From positions 39,941,502-40,005,501 of the forward strand of contig NC_081135.1 in NCBI RefSeq assembly GCF_958295425.1: a stretch of DNA of 64,000 bases. The letters run 5' to 3'. This DNA comes from Solea solea. Lineage: Eukaryota > Chordata > Actinopteri > Pleuronectiformes > Soleidae. Shown piece by piece: positions 53,777 through 63,156 of this stretch. Below the pieces are notes generated by a model. The model made no database searches. It saw only the letters and a program-made list of their open reading frames with translations, and had not been told where the DNA came from. Within the stretch, counting starts at the first letter, position 1, and every line of letters begins with the position of its first letter. The position numbers and the translations under genes are program-made.

Positions 53777-56487
53777 GCCTCACACCAGTGAGACAATATG
53801 GCACTTGCCGTTTCCTTGGACCAGTGCACGTTGTCTGGTCCCGTGCTGAACTTATCCCTCTGAATCGTTTCGATCGACTCGCAGTTCTCGAAAATGTAGC
53901 GATTCAGAGCCTGTAATGCAAACCTCTCCTGTTGAGGGAGAGAAGGGGAGAAGTTAATGATGGGTACCATGACCCTGGCATCTGGAAAGCGCAGCTTCGT
54001 GGCCCGTAGAGCTGCCTGGAGTTGCTTCACCGAGGTGGGAGGTAGCCTCTGTGAGCGGTGGTTAAGACCGAACGCCAGGATGATCTTCTCCGGTTGTGTG
54101 GTGCAGGTGGCCTTGGAGATGATCGCCCCAGCATGCCGGAAGTTGGCCCCAGGATAGCAATCTATCTGAAGGTGCTGCTCCCGGAAAGCTGGAAACCTGC
54201 AAAGGTTAGAGTCTCCAATAATGAGGTTCTTCCTCCTCACATTCAATCCCCATTCCTTCATCTTGCGCATGGTGCTCACGTGTCTCGTCACCCTACGCAT
54301 GCCCGTTGTCGGTGACCGAGCCGCCAGAAATCTGGTCATAGTGTTGCTGGGGCTGCTTGTGGGCTGAAATAGTCTCGCAGGGAGACTGGATGGTCGTTGA
54401 GGGGGAGGGGGGTGTGGTGGTGTAGCCTGAAGGCTGAAAGTGTCGTCCTCCTCCTCCTCTGAAACAAGGACCGAGATAGTGTCCACATCAAACACGGCCT
54501 CTGCCCGAGAAGCAGAGAGAACCCTACGTGGCTGTGGGGTGGAGGGGTTTGCAGGTGTTGCTGTCACTGCCGCCCTGCCCGTGTTCGCTCTCCGGAGCCT
54601 CTGTGCCAGAGGCGGAGAGATGAGAGGTGCAGAAGTCGGTGGAGGAGAAAAAACGTGGGCAGGAGCAGGAAGAAACCCTACACAGGTTGCTGCTGGGGCA
54701 GAAGAAGTCCGTAGGGACGCTCCTGTCATCGTCTGTGGAGGAGGTGAAACAGGTAAGCGGAAGGGGGTAAGAATGGGAGGAGGCGTGTCATTGCCCATGT
54801 CCAACCGCTGTGGGCTCCAGTCGTGACCAAAGTCTGTCATTGTGGCAGAAGACACCATACTTGTGCCCACACTCTGGTGTACCTGCGCTCTGACGATGGT
54901 GCTGAAGGTGGTGAGAGAAGGTGCTGCAGCTGGAGCTGTCCCTAGTCCTGAAAACAAAGTTGCTACTGTAGAGGGAGCTGGAGCTGTGACTGGAGCTGTC
55001 CAGGGTCCTGAAACAGGAGCGGCAACTGAAACTGGAGCTGGAGTTGTTATGGGAGCTATCCCTGGTGCTGAAAGAGCCGGAGCTGCGGCTGGTAGCAGAA
55101 CTGGAGCTGCTAAAATTGGAGCAGGAGCTGTCGGAGCCAAAGCTGCCTGAACTGGAGCTGGAGTTGCCGGAGCTGGAGCCGGAGCTGCCTGAATTGGAGC
55201 TGGAGCTGCCTGAATTGGAGCTGGAGCTGCCTGAATTGGAGCTGGAGCTGCCTGAACTGGAGCTGGAGCAGCCTGAACTGGAGCTGGAGCAGCCTGAACT
55301 GGAGCTGGAGCAGCCTGAACTGGAGCTGGAGCTGGAGCCACCAATGAGGCTGGAACTGGCGGTGAGGCTGCTGGAATTAAAGCAGCTGGAGCTGTGGCGT
55401 GTTCCGCGAGCCGCACCATAATCTCTGCCTCCACCTGCTGTAAAGTCTCAGGCAGTAACCTTCTCCCAATATTTCTTCTTGCCCAAGAAGAAGCCACCTG
55501 GAATGGATCCTGCCAGTTCTGATCATTAAAAACAGCCAAACTGTTCACATCCTCCCGGATAATCCCCTTATAATGCTGCTGTAGCACCAGGATGGAGGTG
55601 TGCTCCCAGTTCTTAGCATTTCCCTCCAATAGTAATGCTGTCGCTTCACTGGGAGAAGCTGGCTTAATAAAAAGCGCCAGCGTCTCAGTCATACGGCATA
55701 TATTGGGGGGCGGAGCCTCTCCGGAAACATTGTTAAGGTGGTGTGCAGCTTTAATAATCCTGTGCAAAATGTGCACCTTCTCAATGAAATCCGGGTCATT
55801 ACTCTCTACCTGATGTGCCCGCTGGGGGCGCTGCTGCGGCCGTTGCTGTGGACGCTGTTGAGGTCGCTGTGGGCGTTGCCATGCAACCCGCTGCTGTCGT
55901 CGCTGTTGTGGCCACCGCTGAAATTGGCGCTGTGGCTGACGTAACTGCTGTGGCAACCGTTGGTTTTGGCGCCGCGGTGGCTGCTGCTGTGACCGCGGCG
56001 GCGGTTGCCGCTGAAATTCGCGCAGCTGTGGTCCCTGCTGAAAATAGCGCTGCTGCTGCCGCTGCTGCTGCTGCCGCTGCTGCTGCTGCTGCTGCTGTCG
56101 CTGTCGCCCTTGTGGTGGACCCTGCTGTGGTCGGCGATCCTCCCAGTATGTCTCCTCCGCACGCTGTGGGGGTGTGCGGTAAAACTGGCGATCCCGCCGC
56201 TGCTCTCCGTTATTCCACTGTTGCCGCGTGCGGGAAGGAACGCGGGACGCTCTGTTTGCCATGGGCTGCTGAGCGTAACGAGGTCCGGTGTTGAAGCGGC
56301 CATCAATAAAAGAATCACCTCTGGTGACCGAAGCATAACTCCGCCGCTGTGTGGGAAAGCGGCGTGGATAAGAGCCGTCGTAACGCGGCTGTGAACGGCC
56401 GCCCGTGCCGCGCCGTCTGCCGCGTCCGCTACGAACGAGAATCCACTCACCGTCACCGTCATCATCGTCTCTCTCGTATGCGTCCAT
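53767..56487 (-). CDS. PLE ORF1: R/Q-rich, Pro-Ala-repeat protein with C-terminal SGNH-hydrolase-like domain
   Basis: The chosen start is MDAYERDDDDGDGEW, giving 906 aa. The frame is open further upstream but has no other ATG. After an acidic start come R/G- and R/Q-rich segments (about residues 20-235) suited to RNA binding. A roughly 120-aa globular part follows, then eight or more tandem APAPVQA-type repeats, a Ser/Pro-rich linker, and a 155-aa C-terminal domain. That domain has IIGDSNL (block I serine), YPGAN, LAFGLNHR and DNVHW (block V Asp-His), the order expected of an SGNH/GDSL esterase. ORF1 probably packages element RNA like other retroelement ORF1 or Gag proteins. The esterase role is unknown. 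Esterase domains are known in some CR1 LINE ORF1 proteins and in rotifer telomeric PLE-derived elements. Confidence 0.8.
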   Translation of the reverse strand: MDAYERDDDDGDGEWILVRSGRGRRRGTGGRSQPRYDGSYPRRFPTQRRSYASVTRGDSFIDGRFNTGPRYAQQPMANRASRVPSRTRQQWNNGEQRRDRQFYRTPPQRAEETYWEDRRPQQGPPQGRQRQQQQQQQRQQQQRQQQRYFQQGPQLREFQRQPPPRSQQQPPRRQNQRLPQQLRQPQRQFQRWPQQRRQQRVAWQRPQRPQQRPQQRPQQRPQRAHQVESNDPDFIEKVHILHRIIKAAHHLNNVSGEAPPPNICRMTETLALFIKPASPSEATALLLEGNAKNWEHTSILVLQQHYKGIIREDVNSLAVFNDQNWQDPFQVASSWARRNIGRRLLPETLQQVEAEIMVRLAEHATAPAALIPAASPPVPASLVAPAPAPVQAAPAPVQAAPAPVQAAPAPVQAAPAPIQAAPAPIQAAPAPIQAAPAPAPATPAPVQAALAPTAPAPILAAPVLLPAAAPALSAPGIAPITTPAPVSVAAPVSGPWTAPVTAPAPSTVATLFSGLGTAPAAAPSLTTFSTIVRAQVHQSVGTSMVSSATMTDFGHDWSPQRLDMGNDTPPPILTPFRLPVSPPPQTMTGASLRTSSAPAATCVGFLPAPAHVFSPPPTSAPLISPPLAQRLRRANTGRAAVTATPANPSTPQPRRVLSASRAEAVFDVDTISVLVSEEEEDDTFSLQATPPHPPPPQRPSSLPARLFQPTSSPSNTMTRFLAARSPTTGMRRVTRHVSTMRKMKEWGLNVRRKNLIIGDSNLCRFPAFREQHLQIDCYPGANFRHAGAIISKATCTTQPEKIILAFGLNHRSQRLPPTSVKQLQAALRATKLRFPDARVMVPIINFSPSLPQQERFALQALNRYIFENCESIETIQRDKFSTGPDNVHWSKETASAILSHWCEALN

Positions 56488-56678
56488 GTGTACGGTCAAA
56501 GTTGTACTTGTCCCGGCCGGGACAGTACTAATTGTGCAAAAAACACTTAAAGACCGTGAAGAAAGAAACGGTGAACGTCTTCTTCCAAACACGAAAACTT
56601 TTATTTTTTCACAGAAAAAAACTATGTACAAAAAACACTAATAGATGCACAAAATAATAAAAGTGAGACTCGCACACA

Positions 56679-56730
56679 CAGTGTCGCTACGTTTCGATCT
56701 AAAATCGATCTTCCTCAGGCGAATAATCCG
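56679..56730 (-). ncRNA. hammerhead-ribozyme-like motif, PLE 5' copy
   Basis: On the minus strand: TCGC, CTGAGGA, an extra A, stem II GATC/GATC with a 7-base loop, GAAAC, then GTA before GCGA. TCGC pairs with GCGA to start helix I; the outer part of helix I is weak. The cleavage triplet GTA fits NUH. It lies about 190 bp upstream of the ORF1 start. Confidence 0.65.
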
Positions 56731-57724
56731 CAGATTGAACAACTGTCAATTAGCCGTCGATGAGCGCTCTCTCCTTCGGAGTGAAACTCTGCTGAACTTT
56801 ACGCGGGGCGGAAGTGACGTCACATGACGCCATCCTCCCGCTCAGAACAACAAAGTCCTAAAGTGAATAGAGCGCCCTCTGGCAGGCAGGTGCCCAACGA
56901 GAGAGACTATGAAAATCATAATAAAATCCAATCTCACTGAAAATAAATAAATAAAGAGATAACATATATTACTGTGAACTGTGACCCAATAAAGAATTAG
57001 AATAAAATAAAATAGTGCAAAAATAGATAAATAATTATAATAATAATAATCATAATACATCATTCAGTAAATAAATAAACCACATCCCCCTGTGAACAAA
57101 AATGGAAATATAAAGACAAGGACATATTCTGTCATGTAAGGATGGGTTACTGAATCCAGAAAAAAATGCACTGAAATTATTTACAGTCTGGTACACAGTC
57201 AACCACAAATAAAACAATATTTGTGTACATACATAAATATGTAAATTTCAGAATGAGTTATGTGTTGACACCAAAAAAATATAAATATTTTAAATGTCCA
57301 CCCCTGGACCTATCCTTTATTTATAATTAAGGATTGTATACATTAAATAAATTATTAAAAGTTGAATATTTGTATATTCCTAAAGAAATCCCCTAACGAG
57401 GGTTAAAGAGACTTAAAAAGGTAAGTATAAATTGTGAATTAGTTTGTATATATACGTATATATATGTATAAATTTATATATATCGGGTAAGTATTTCTAA
57501 AATCAATAAGGTAAGTATTTTAATAATGAAATGAAATTGTTTAATAATGAATTATAGATTAATAAAATTATGAATTAACTAATTAAATTATGAATTTATT
57601 AATTGTTGTCTGTATTTCCCTGTCTCTCCCCAGTCTGAAGTATTCCAGACAAGAAGAGAAAGACAAACAACACCTAAAAGATTCCCCCAGGATTTTCAGG
57701 TCTGTGAAGCAACATACAATATTG

Positions 57725-57783
57725 CCATAATAAAAGCTTGTAGCTTTATTGTGGTGTGTATAGTACACGATGCTTTTATTATA
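57725..57783. other. nested inverted repeat in AT-rich sequence
   Basis: ataataaaagc and gcttttattat form an 11-bp outer stem, and gtgta/tacac a 5-bp inner stem. Confidence 0.6.
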
Positions 57784-57796
57784 AAAATAACTTAAT

Positions 57797-58120
57797 TAGG
57801 GTTAGGGTATATTTATGAAATTATTATATTAGAGGAAAGAATTCCAAATGTTATTAAACATTTGTATAAACATATATAGAAAATATTTGAGTATGCCTTA
57901 GAAATATGATCACCCTCCTCTCTAATATTGATTTAAATAAAAGTAAGGCAGAGCCAGAGAATGAGAAAGGGTGATCAAAAAGGTTATCTACGGGTTAGGG
58001 TTAGGGTAAGGGTAAGGGTAAGGGTTAGGGTTAGGGTAAGGGTTAGGGTTAGGGTAAGGGTTAAGGGTTAGGGTTAGGGTTAGGGTTAGGGTTAGGGTTA
58101 GGGTAAGGGTAAGGGTTAGG
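57797..58120 (+). repeat. telomere-like tracts before the 1124-bp array
   Basis: A short gggttaggg at 57,797 is followed by about 180 bp of AT-rich sequence and then a dense run of TTAGGG, TAAGGG and TTAAGGG units from 57,990 to 58,120, all G-rich on the plus strand. Confidence 0.85.
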
Positions 58121-58313
58121 TTGGGGAAAAGGAGGACATCCCCCCCAGGGGGAGGAGTCAGTGCACTCTCAACGACACCGTCCCTTCCCGGAGTCCGCCA
58201 CGTCTGAGCGCGCCCCTTGGTACTGCCCAGCACTCCGAAAAACAGTCACTACCCCCTATGAGAATATTACGTAGCCAAGAATTGGCCTTATACGTAATAG
58301 TGGTGTCCTTTTT

Positions 58314-58482
58314 GTTCTCTTTTAGGTTCCGAATTGTCCCAGGTAAGTACATTCTTATTCTCTTTTAGGTTCCAGATTGTCCCAGGTAAGTACATTTTTA
58401 TTCCCTTTTAGGTTCCAAATTGTCCCAGGTAAGTATTTCCAGGATTTTCCCAGGTAAGTATGGTGGGTATAAGGTGAGTACT
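58314..58482 (+). repeat. 43-bp minisatellite made of splice-site consensus sequences
   Basis: Three copies of a 17-base segment (gttccgaattgtcccag and variants) are each preceded by tctcttttag or cccttttag and followed by gtaagta. A fourth cag-gtaagta and an aag-gtgagta follow. The same block recurs in each 1124-bp unit (+1124, +2248, and so on). Confidence 0.85.
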
Positions 58483-58602
58483 ACGTATTTTTATTATTGT
58501 CAATAACACTGTATTGTGTTTATTGCATATTTGTGAATTCCCCAGTGTCAAATTGTTTTGATTCCCCAAAAATAACAAACTAAAACAATAAACGAGCTCA
58601 TA

Positions 58603-58660
58603 TGTGGGCCCTGTCGCGACGTTTCGGGCTGAATTGCCCTTCCTCAGGCGAGGACCCACA
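58603..58660 (-). ncRNA. hammerhead-ribozyme-like motif, array unit 1
   Basis: On the minus strand: helix I 5' arm TGTGGGTCCTCGC, core CTGAGGA, an extra A, stem II GGGC/GCCC with a 6-base loop, GAAAC, GTC, then 3' arm GCGACAGGGCCCACA. Helix I forms 13 pairs with one 2-base bulge. Cleavage would follow GTC. Confidence 0.75.
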
Positions 58661-59726
58661 GGCTGGAGGCTGAGATGCAGCTCCTTAAGTACTCCCTCTA
58701 AACACGCCCCTCTGGATGCAGGGCGGGCACAGCAGCTTGTGATCAATTAAGGCTTTCACCTCCTCTCCTTCTCCCTTTCTTCCTCCCCCTGGCATAATTT
58801 GCCCTCTGACCTTTGACCTCTGCTTTCGTCCTTTCCAGTATTGCCTTCATTAGTCCTTCTTTTTGCCTTCACCTATTACTTTCCCCTTTAATTGGCCTCA
58901 CTCTCCTCTTTGGGGGGGGCGATGGGGTTCAGGTGAGGCTGAAGGAGGCTTCATGGGGCTCAGGACGGTTTTCAGGCAGGCAGGATCCAGATTATTAGGT
59001 ATTTTAATTAAGGGGGGTGGGATAGATTGGGTTTAAGTTTGGATTAGAAAGGGGCCAAATTAGTTTAAGATTGAGTTTTAGGTTTAGGCAGGGCTTCCAA
59101 TTAGGGTAAGGTTAGGATAAGTAATTTGGGTTAGGGATATGAACAAGATCAGAGCGCCAAACAGGCCTCAGGGCACGCCCTCAGTGGCGGATCCAGTCAA
59201 TCTGTGAAACACAGCGGGTACGGTGCGTGACCTGGCGGGTAAGGTTGGGGAAAAGGAGGACATCCCCCCCAGGGGGAGGAGTCAGTGCACTCTCAACGAC
59301 ACCGTCCCTTCCCGGAGTCCGCCACGTCTGAGCGCGCCCCTTGGTACTGCCCAGCACTCCGAAAAACAGTCACTACCCCCTATGAGAATATTACGTAGCC
59401 AAGAATTGGCCTTATACGTAATAGTGGTGTCCTTTTTGTTCTCTTTTAGGTTCCGAATTGTCCCAGGTAAGTACATTCTTATTCTCTTTTAGGTTCCAGA
59501 TTGTCCCAGGTAAGTACATTTTTATTCCCTTTTAGGTTCCAAATTGTCCCAGGTAAGTATTTCCAGGATTTTCCCAGGTAAGTATGGTGGGTATAAGGTG
59601 AGTACTACGTATTTTTATTATTGTCAATAACACTGTATTGTGTTTATTGCATATTTGTGAATTCCCCAGTGTCAAATTGTTTTGATTCCCCAAAAATAAC
59701 AAACTAAAACAATAAACGAGCTCATA

Positions 59727-59784
59727 TGTGGGCCCTGTCGCGACGTTTCGGGCTGAATTGCCCTTCCTCAGGCGAGGACCCACA
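59727..59784 (-). ncRNA. hammerhead-ribozyme-like motif, array unit 2
   Basis: Same motif as at 58,603-58,660, one period (1124 bp) later. Confidence 0.75.
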
Positions 59785-60850
59785 GGCTGGAGGCTGAGAT
59801 GCAGCTCCTTAAGTACTCCCTCTAAACACGCCCCTCTGGATGCAGGGCGGGCACAGCAGCTTGTGATCAATTAAGGCTTTCACCTCCTCTCCTTCTCCCT
59901 TTCTTCCTCCCCCTGGCATAATTTGCCCTCTGACCTTTGACCTCTGCTTTCGTCCTTTCCAGTATTGCCTTCATTAGTCCTTCTTTTTGCCTTCACCTAT
60001 TACTTTCCCCTTTAATTGGCCTCACTCTCCTCTTTGGGGGGGGCGATGGGGTTCAGGTGAGGCTGAAGGAGGCTTCATGGGGCTCAGGACGGTTTTCAGG
60101 CAGGCAGGATCCAGATTATTAGGTATTTTAATTAAGGGGGGTGGGATAGATTGGGTTTAAGTTTGGATTAGAAAGGGGCCAAATTAGTTTAAGATTGAGT
60201 TTTAGGTTTAGGCAGGGCTTCCAATTAGGGTAAGGTTAGGATAAGTAATTTGGGTTAGGGATATGAACAAGATCAGAGCGCCAAACAGGCCTCAGGGCAC
60301 GCCCTCAGTGGCGGATCCAGTCAATCTGTGAAACACAGCGGGTACGGTGCGTGACCTGGCGGGTAAGGTTGGGGAAAAGGAGGACATCCCCCCCAGGGGG
60401 AGGAGTCAGTGCACTCTCAACGACACCGTCCCTTCCCGGAGTCCGCCACGTCTGAGCGCGCCCCTTGGTACTGCCCAGCACTCCGAAAAACAGTCACTAC
60501 CCCCTATGAGAATATTACGTAGCCAAGAATTGGCCTTATACGTAATAGTGGTGTCCTTTTTGTTCTCTTTTAGGTTCCGAATTGTCCCAGGTAAGTACAT
60601 TCTTATTCTCTTTTAGGTTCCAGATTGTCCCAGGTAAGTACATTTTTATTCCCTTTTAGGTTCCAAATTGTCCCAGGTAAGTATTTCCAGGATTTTCCCA
60701 GGTAAGTATGGTGGGTATAAGGTGAGTACTACGTATTTTTATTATTGTCAATAACACTGTATTGTGTTTATTGCATATTTGTGAATTCCCCAGTGTCAAA
60801 TTGTTTTGATTCCCCAAAAATAACAAACTAAAACAATAAACGAGCTCATA

Positions 60851-60908
60851 TGTGGGCCCTGTCGCGACGTTTCGGGCTGAATTGCCCTTCCTCAGGCGAG
60901 GACCCACA
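60851..60908 (-). ncRNA. hammerhead-ribozyme-like motif, array unit 3
   Basis: Same motif as at 58,603-58,660, two periods later. Confidence 0.75.
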
Positions 60909-61974
60909 GGCTGGAGGCTGAGATGCAGCTCCTTAAGTACTCCCTCTAAACACGCCCCTCTGGATGCAGGGCGGGCACAGCAGCTTGTGATCAATTAAGG
61001 CTTTCACCTCCTCTCCTTCTCCCTTTCTTCCTCCCCCTGGCATAATTTGCCCTCTGACCTTTGACCTCTGCTTTCGTCCTTTCCAGTATTGCCTTCATTA
61101 GTCCTTCTTTTTGCCTTCACCTATTACTTTCCCCTTTAATTGGCCTCACTCTCCTCTTTGGGGGGGGCGATGGGGTTCAGGTGAGGCTGAAGGAGGCTTC
61201 ATGGGGCTCAGGACGGTTTTCAGGCAGGCAGGATCCAGATTATTAGGTATTTTAATTAAGGGGGGTGGGATAGATTGGGTTTAAGTTTGGATTAGAAAGG
61301 GGCCAAATTAGTTTAAGATTGAGTTTTAGGTTTAGGCAGGGCTTCCAATTAGGGTAAGGTTAGGATAAGTAATTTGGGTTAGGGATATGAACAAGATCAG
61401 AGCGCCAAACAGGCCTCAGGGCACGCCCTCAGTGGCGGATCCAGTCAATCTGTGAAACACAGCGGGTACGGTGCGTGACCTGGCGGGTAAGGTTGGGGAA
61501 AAGGAGGACATCCCCCCCAGGGGGAGGAGTCAGTGCACTCTCAACGACACCGTCCCTTCCCGGAGTCCGCCACGTCTGAGCGCGCCCCTTGGTACTGCCC
61601 AGCACTCCGAAAAACAGTCACTACCCCCTATGAGAATATTACGTAGCCAAGAATTGGCCTTATACGTAATAGTGGTGTCCTTTTTGTTCTCTTTTAGGTT
61701 CCGAATTGTCCCAGGTAAGTACATTCTTATTCTCTTTTAGGTTCCAGATTGTCCCAGGTAAGTACATTTTTATTCCCTTTTAGGTTCCAAATTGTCCCAG
61801 GTAAGTATTTCCAGGATTTTCCCAGGTAAGTATGGTGGGTATAAGGTGAGTACTACGTATTTTTATTATTGTCAATAACACTGTATTGTGTTTATTGCAT
61901 ATTTGTGAATTCCCCAGTGTCAAATTGTTTTGATTCCCCAAAAATAACAAACTAAAACAATAAACGAGCTCATA

Positions 61975-62032
61975 TGTGGGCCCTGTCGCGACGTTTCGGG
62001 CTGAATTGCCCTTCCTCAGGCGAGGACCCACA
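61975..62032 (-). ncRNA. hammerhead-ribozyme-like motif, array unit 4
   Basis: Same motif as at 58,603-58,660, three periods later. Confidence 0.75.
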
Positions 62033-63098
62033 GGCTGGAGGCTGAGATGCAGCTCCTTAAGTACTCCCTCTAAACACGCCCCTCTGGATGCAGGGCGGGC
62101 ACAGCAGCTTGTGATCAATTAAGGCTTTCACCTCCTCTCCTTCTCCCTTTCTTCCTCCCCCTGGCATAATTTGCCCTCTGACCTTTGACCTCTGCTTTCG
62201 TCCTTTCCAGTATTGCCTTCATTAGTCCTTCTTTTTGCCTTCACCTATTACTTTCCCCTTTAATTGGCCTCACTCTCCTCTTTGGGGGGGGCGATGGGGT
62301 TCAGGTGAGGCTGAAGGAGGCTTCATGGGGCTCAGGACGGTTTTCAGGCAGGCAGGATCCAGATTATTAGGTATTTTAATTAAGGGGGGTGGGATAGATT
62401 GGGTTTAAGTTTGGATTAGAAAGGGGCCAAATTAGTTTAAGATTGAGTTTTAGGTTTAGGCAGGGCTTCCAATTAGGGTAAGGTTAGGATAAGTAATTTG
62501 GGTTAGGGATATGAACAAGATCAGAGCGCCAAACAGGCCTCAGGGCACGCCCTCAGTGGCGGATCCAGTCAATCTGTGAAACACAGCGGGTACGGTGCGT
62601 GACCTGGCGGGTAAGGTTGGGGAAAAGGAGGACATCCCCCCCAGGGGGAGGAGTCAGTGCACTCTCAACGACACCGTCCCTTCCCGGAGTCCGCCACGTC
62701 TGAGCGCGCCCCTTGGTACTGCCCAGCACTCCGAAAAACAGTCACTACCCCCTATGAGAATATTACGTAGCCAAGAATTGGCCTTATACGTAATAGTGGT
62801 GTCCTTTTTGTTCTCTTTTAGGTTCCGAATTGTCCCAGGTAAGTACATTCTTATTCTCTTTTAGGTTCCAGATTGTCCCAGGTAAGTACATTTTTATTCC
62901 CTTTTAGGTTCCAAATTGTCCCAGGTAAGTATTTCCAGGATTTTCCCAGGTAAGTATGGTGGGTATAAGGTGAGTACTACGTATTTTTATTATTGTCAAT
63001 AACACTGTATTGTGTTTATTGCATATTTGTGAATTCCCCAGTGTCAAATTGTTTTGATTCCCCAAAAATAACAAACTAAAACAATAAACGAGCTCATA

Positions 63099-63156
63099 TG
63101 TGGGCCCTGTCGCGACGTTTCGGGCTGAATTGCCCTTCCTCAGGCGAGGACCCACA
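63099..63156 (-). ncRNA. hammerhead-ribozyme-like motif, array unit 5
   Basis: Same motif as at 58,603-58,660, four periods later. Confidence 0.75.

Larger units (their letters stand above)
50343..57796 (-). mobile_element. near full-length Penelope-like element (PLE) with two ORFs
   Basis: The coding strand is minus. From its 5' side the element has an AT-rich leader, a hammerhead-like motif (56,679-56,730), ORF1 (56,487-53,767), ORF2 (53,773-51,575), a strong hairpin (51,507-51,539), a second hammerhead-like motif (50,888-50,946), TTTA-rich sequence and a GC-rich 3' end against TTAGGG repeats at 50,342. PLEs are known to carry a reverse transcriptase plus GIY-YIG endonuclease and hammerhead motifs in their terminal repeats. 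The right limit is uncertain; I placed it at the TTAGGG words near 57,797. Both ORFs are intact, so the copy may be young. Confidence 0.82.

Noticed and set aside
54440..56294. Plus-strand frames rich in Glu-Leu-Glu-Leu or Ala-Val opposite PLE ORF1
   Set aside because: They are shadows of the Pro-Ala and Gln-rich repeats of ORF1 on the other strand.
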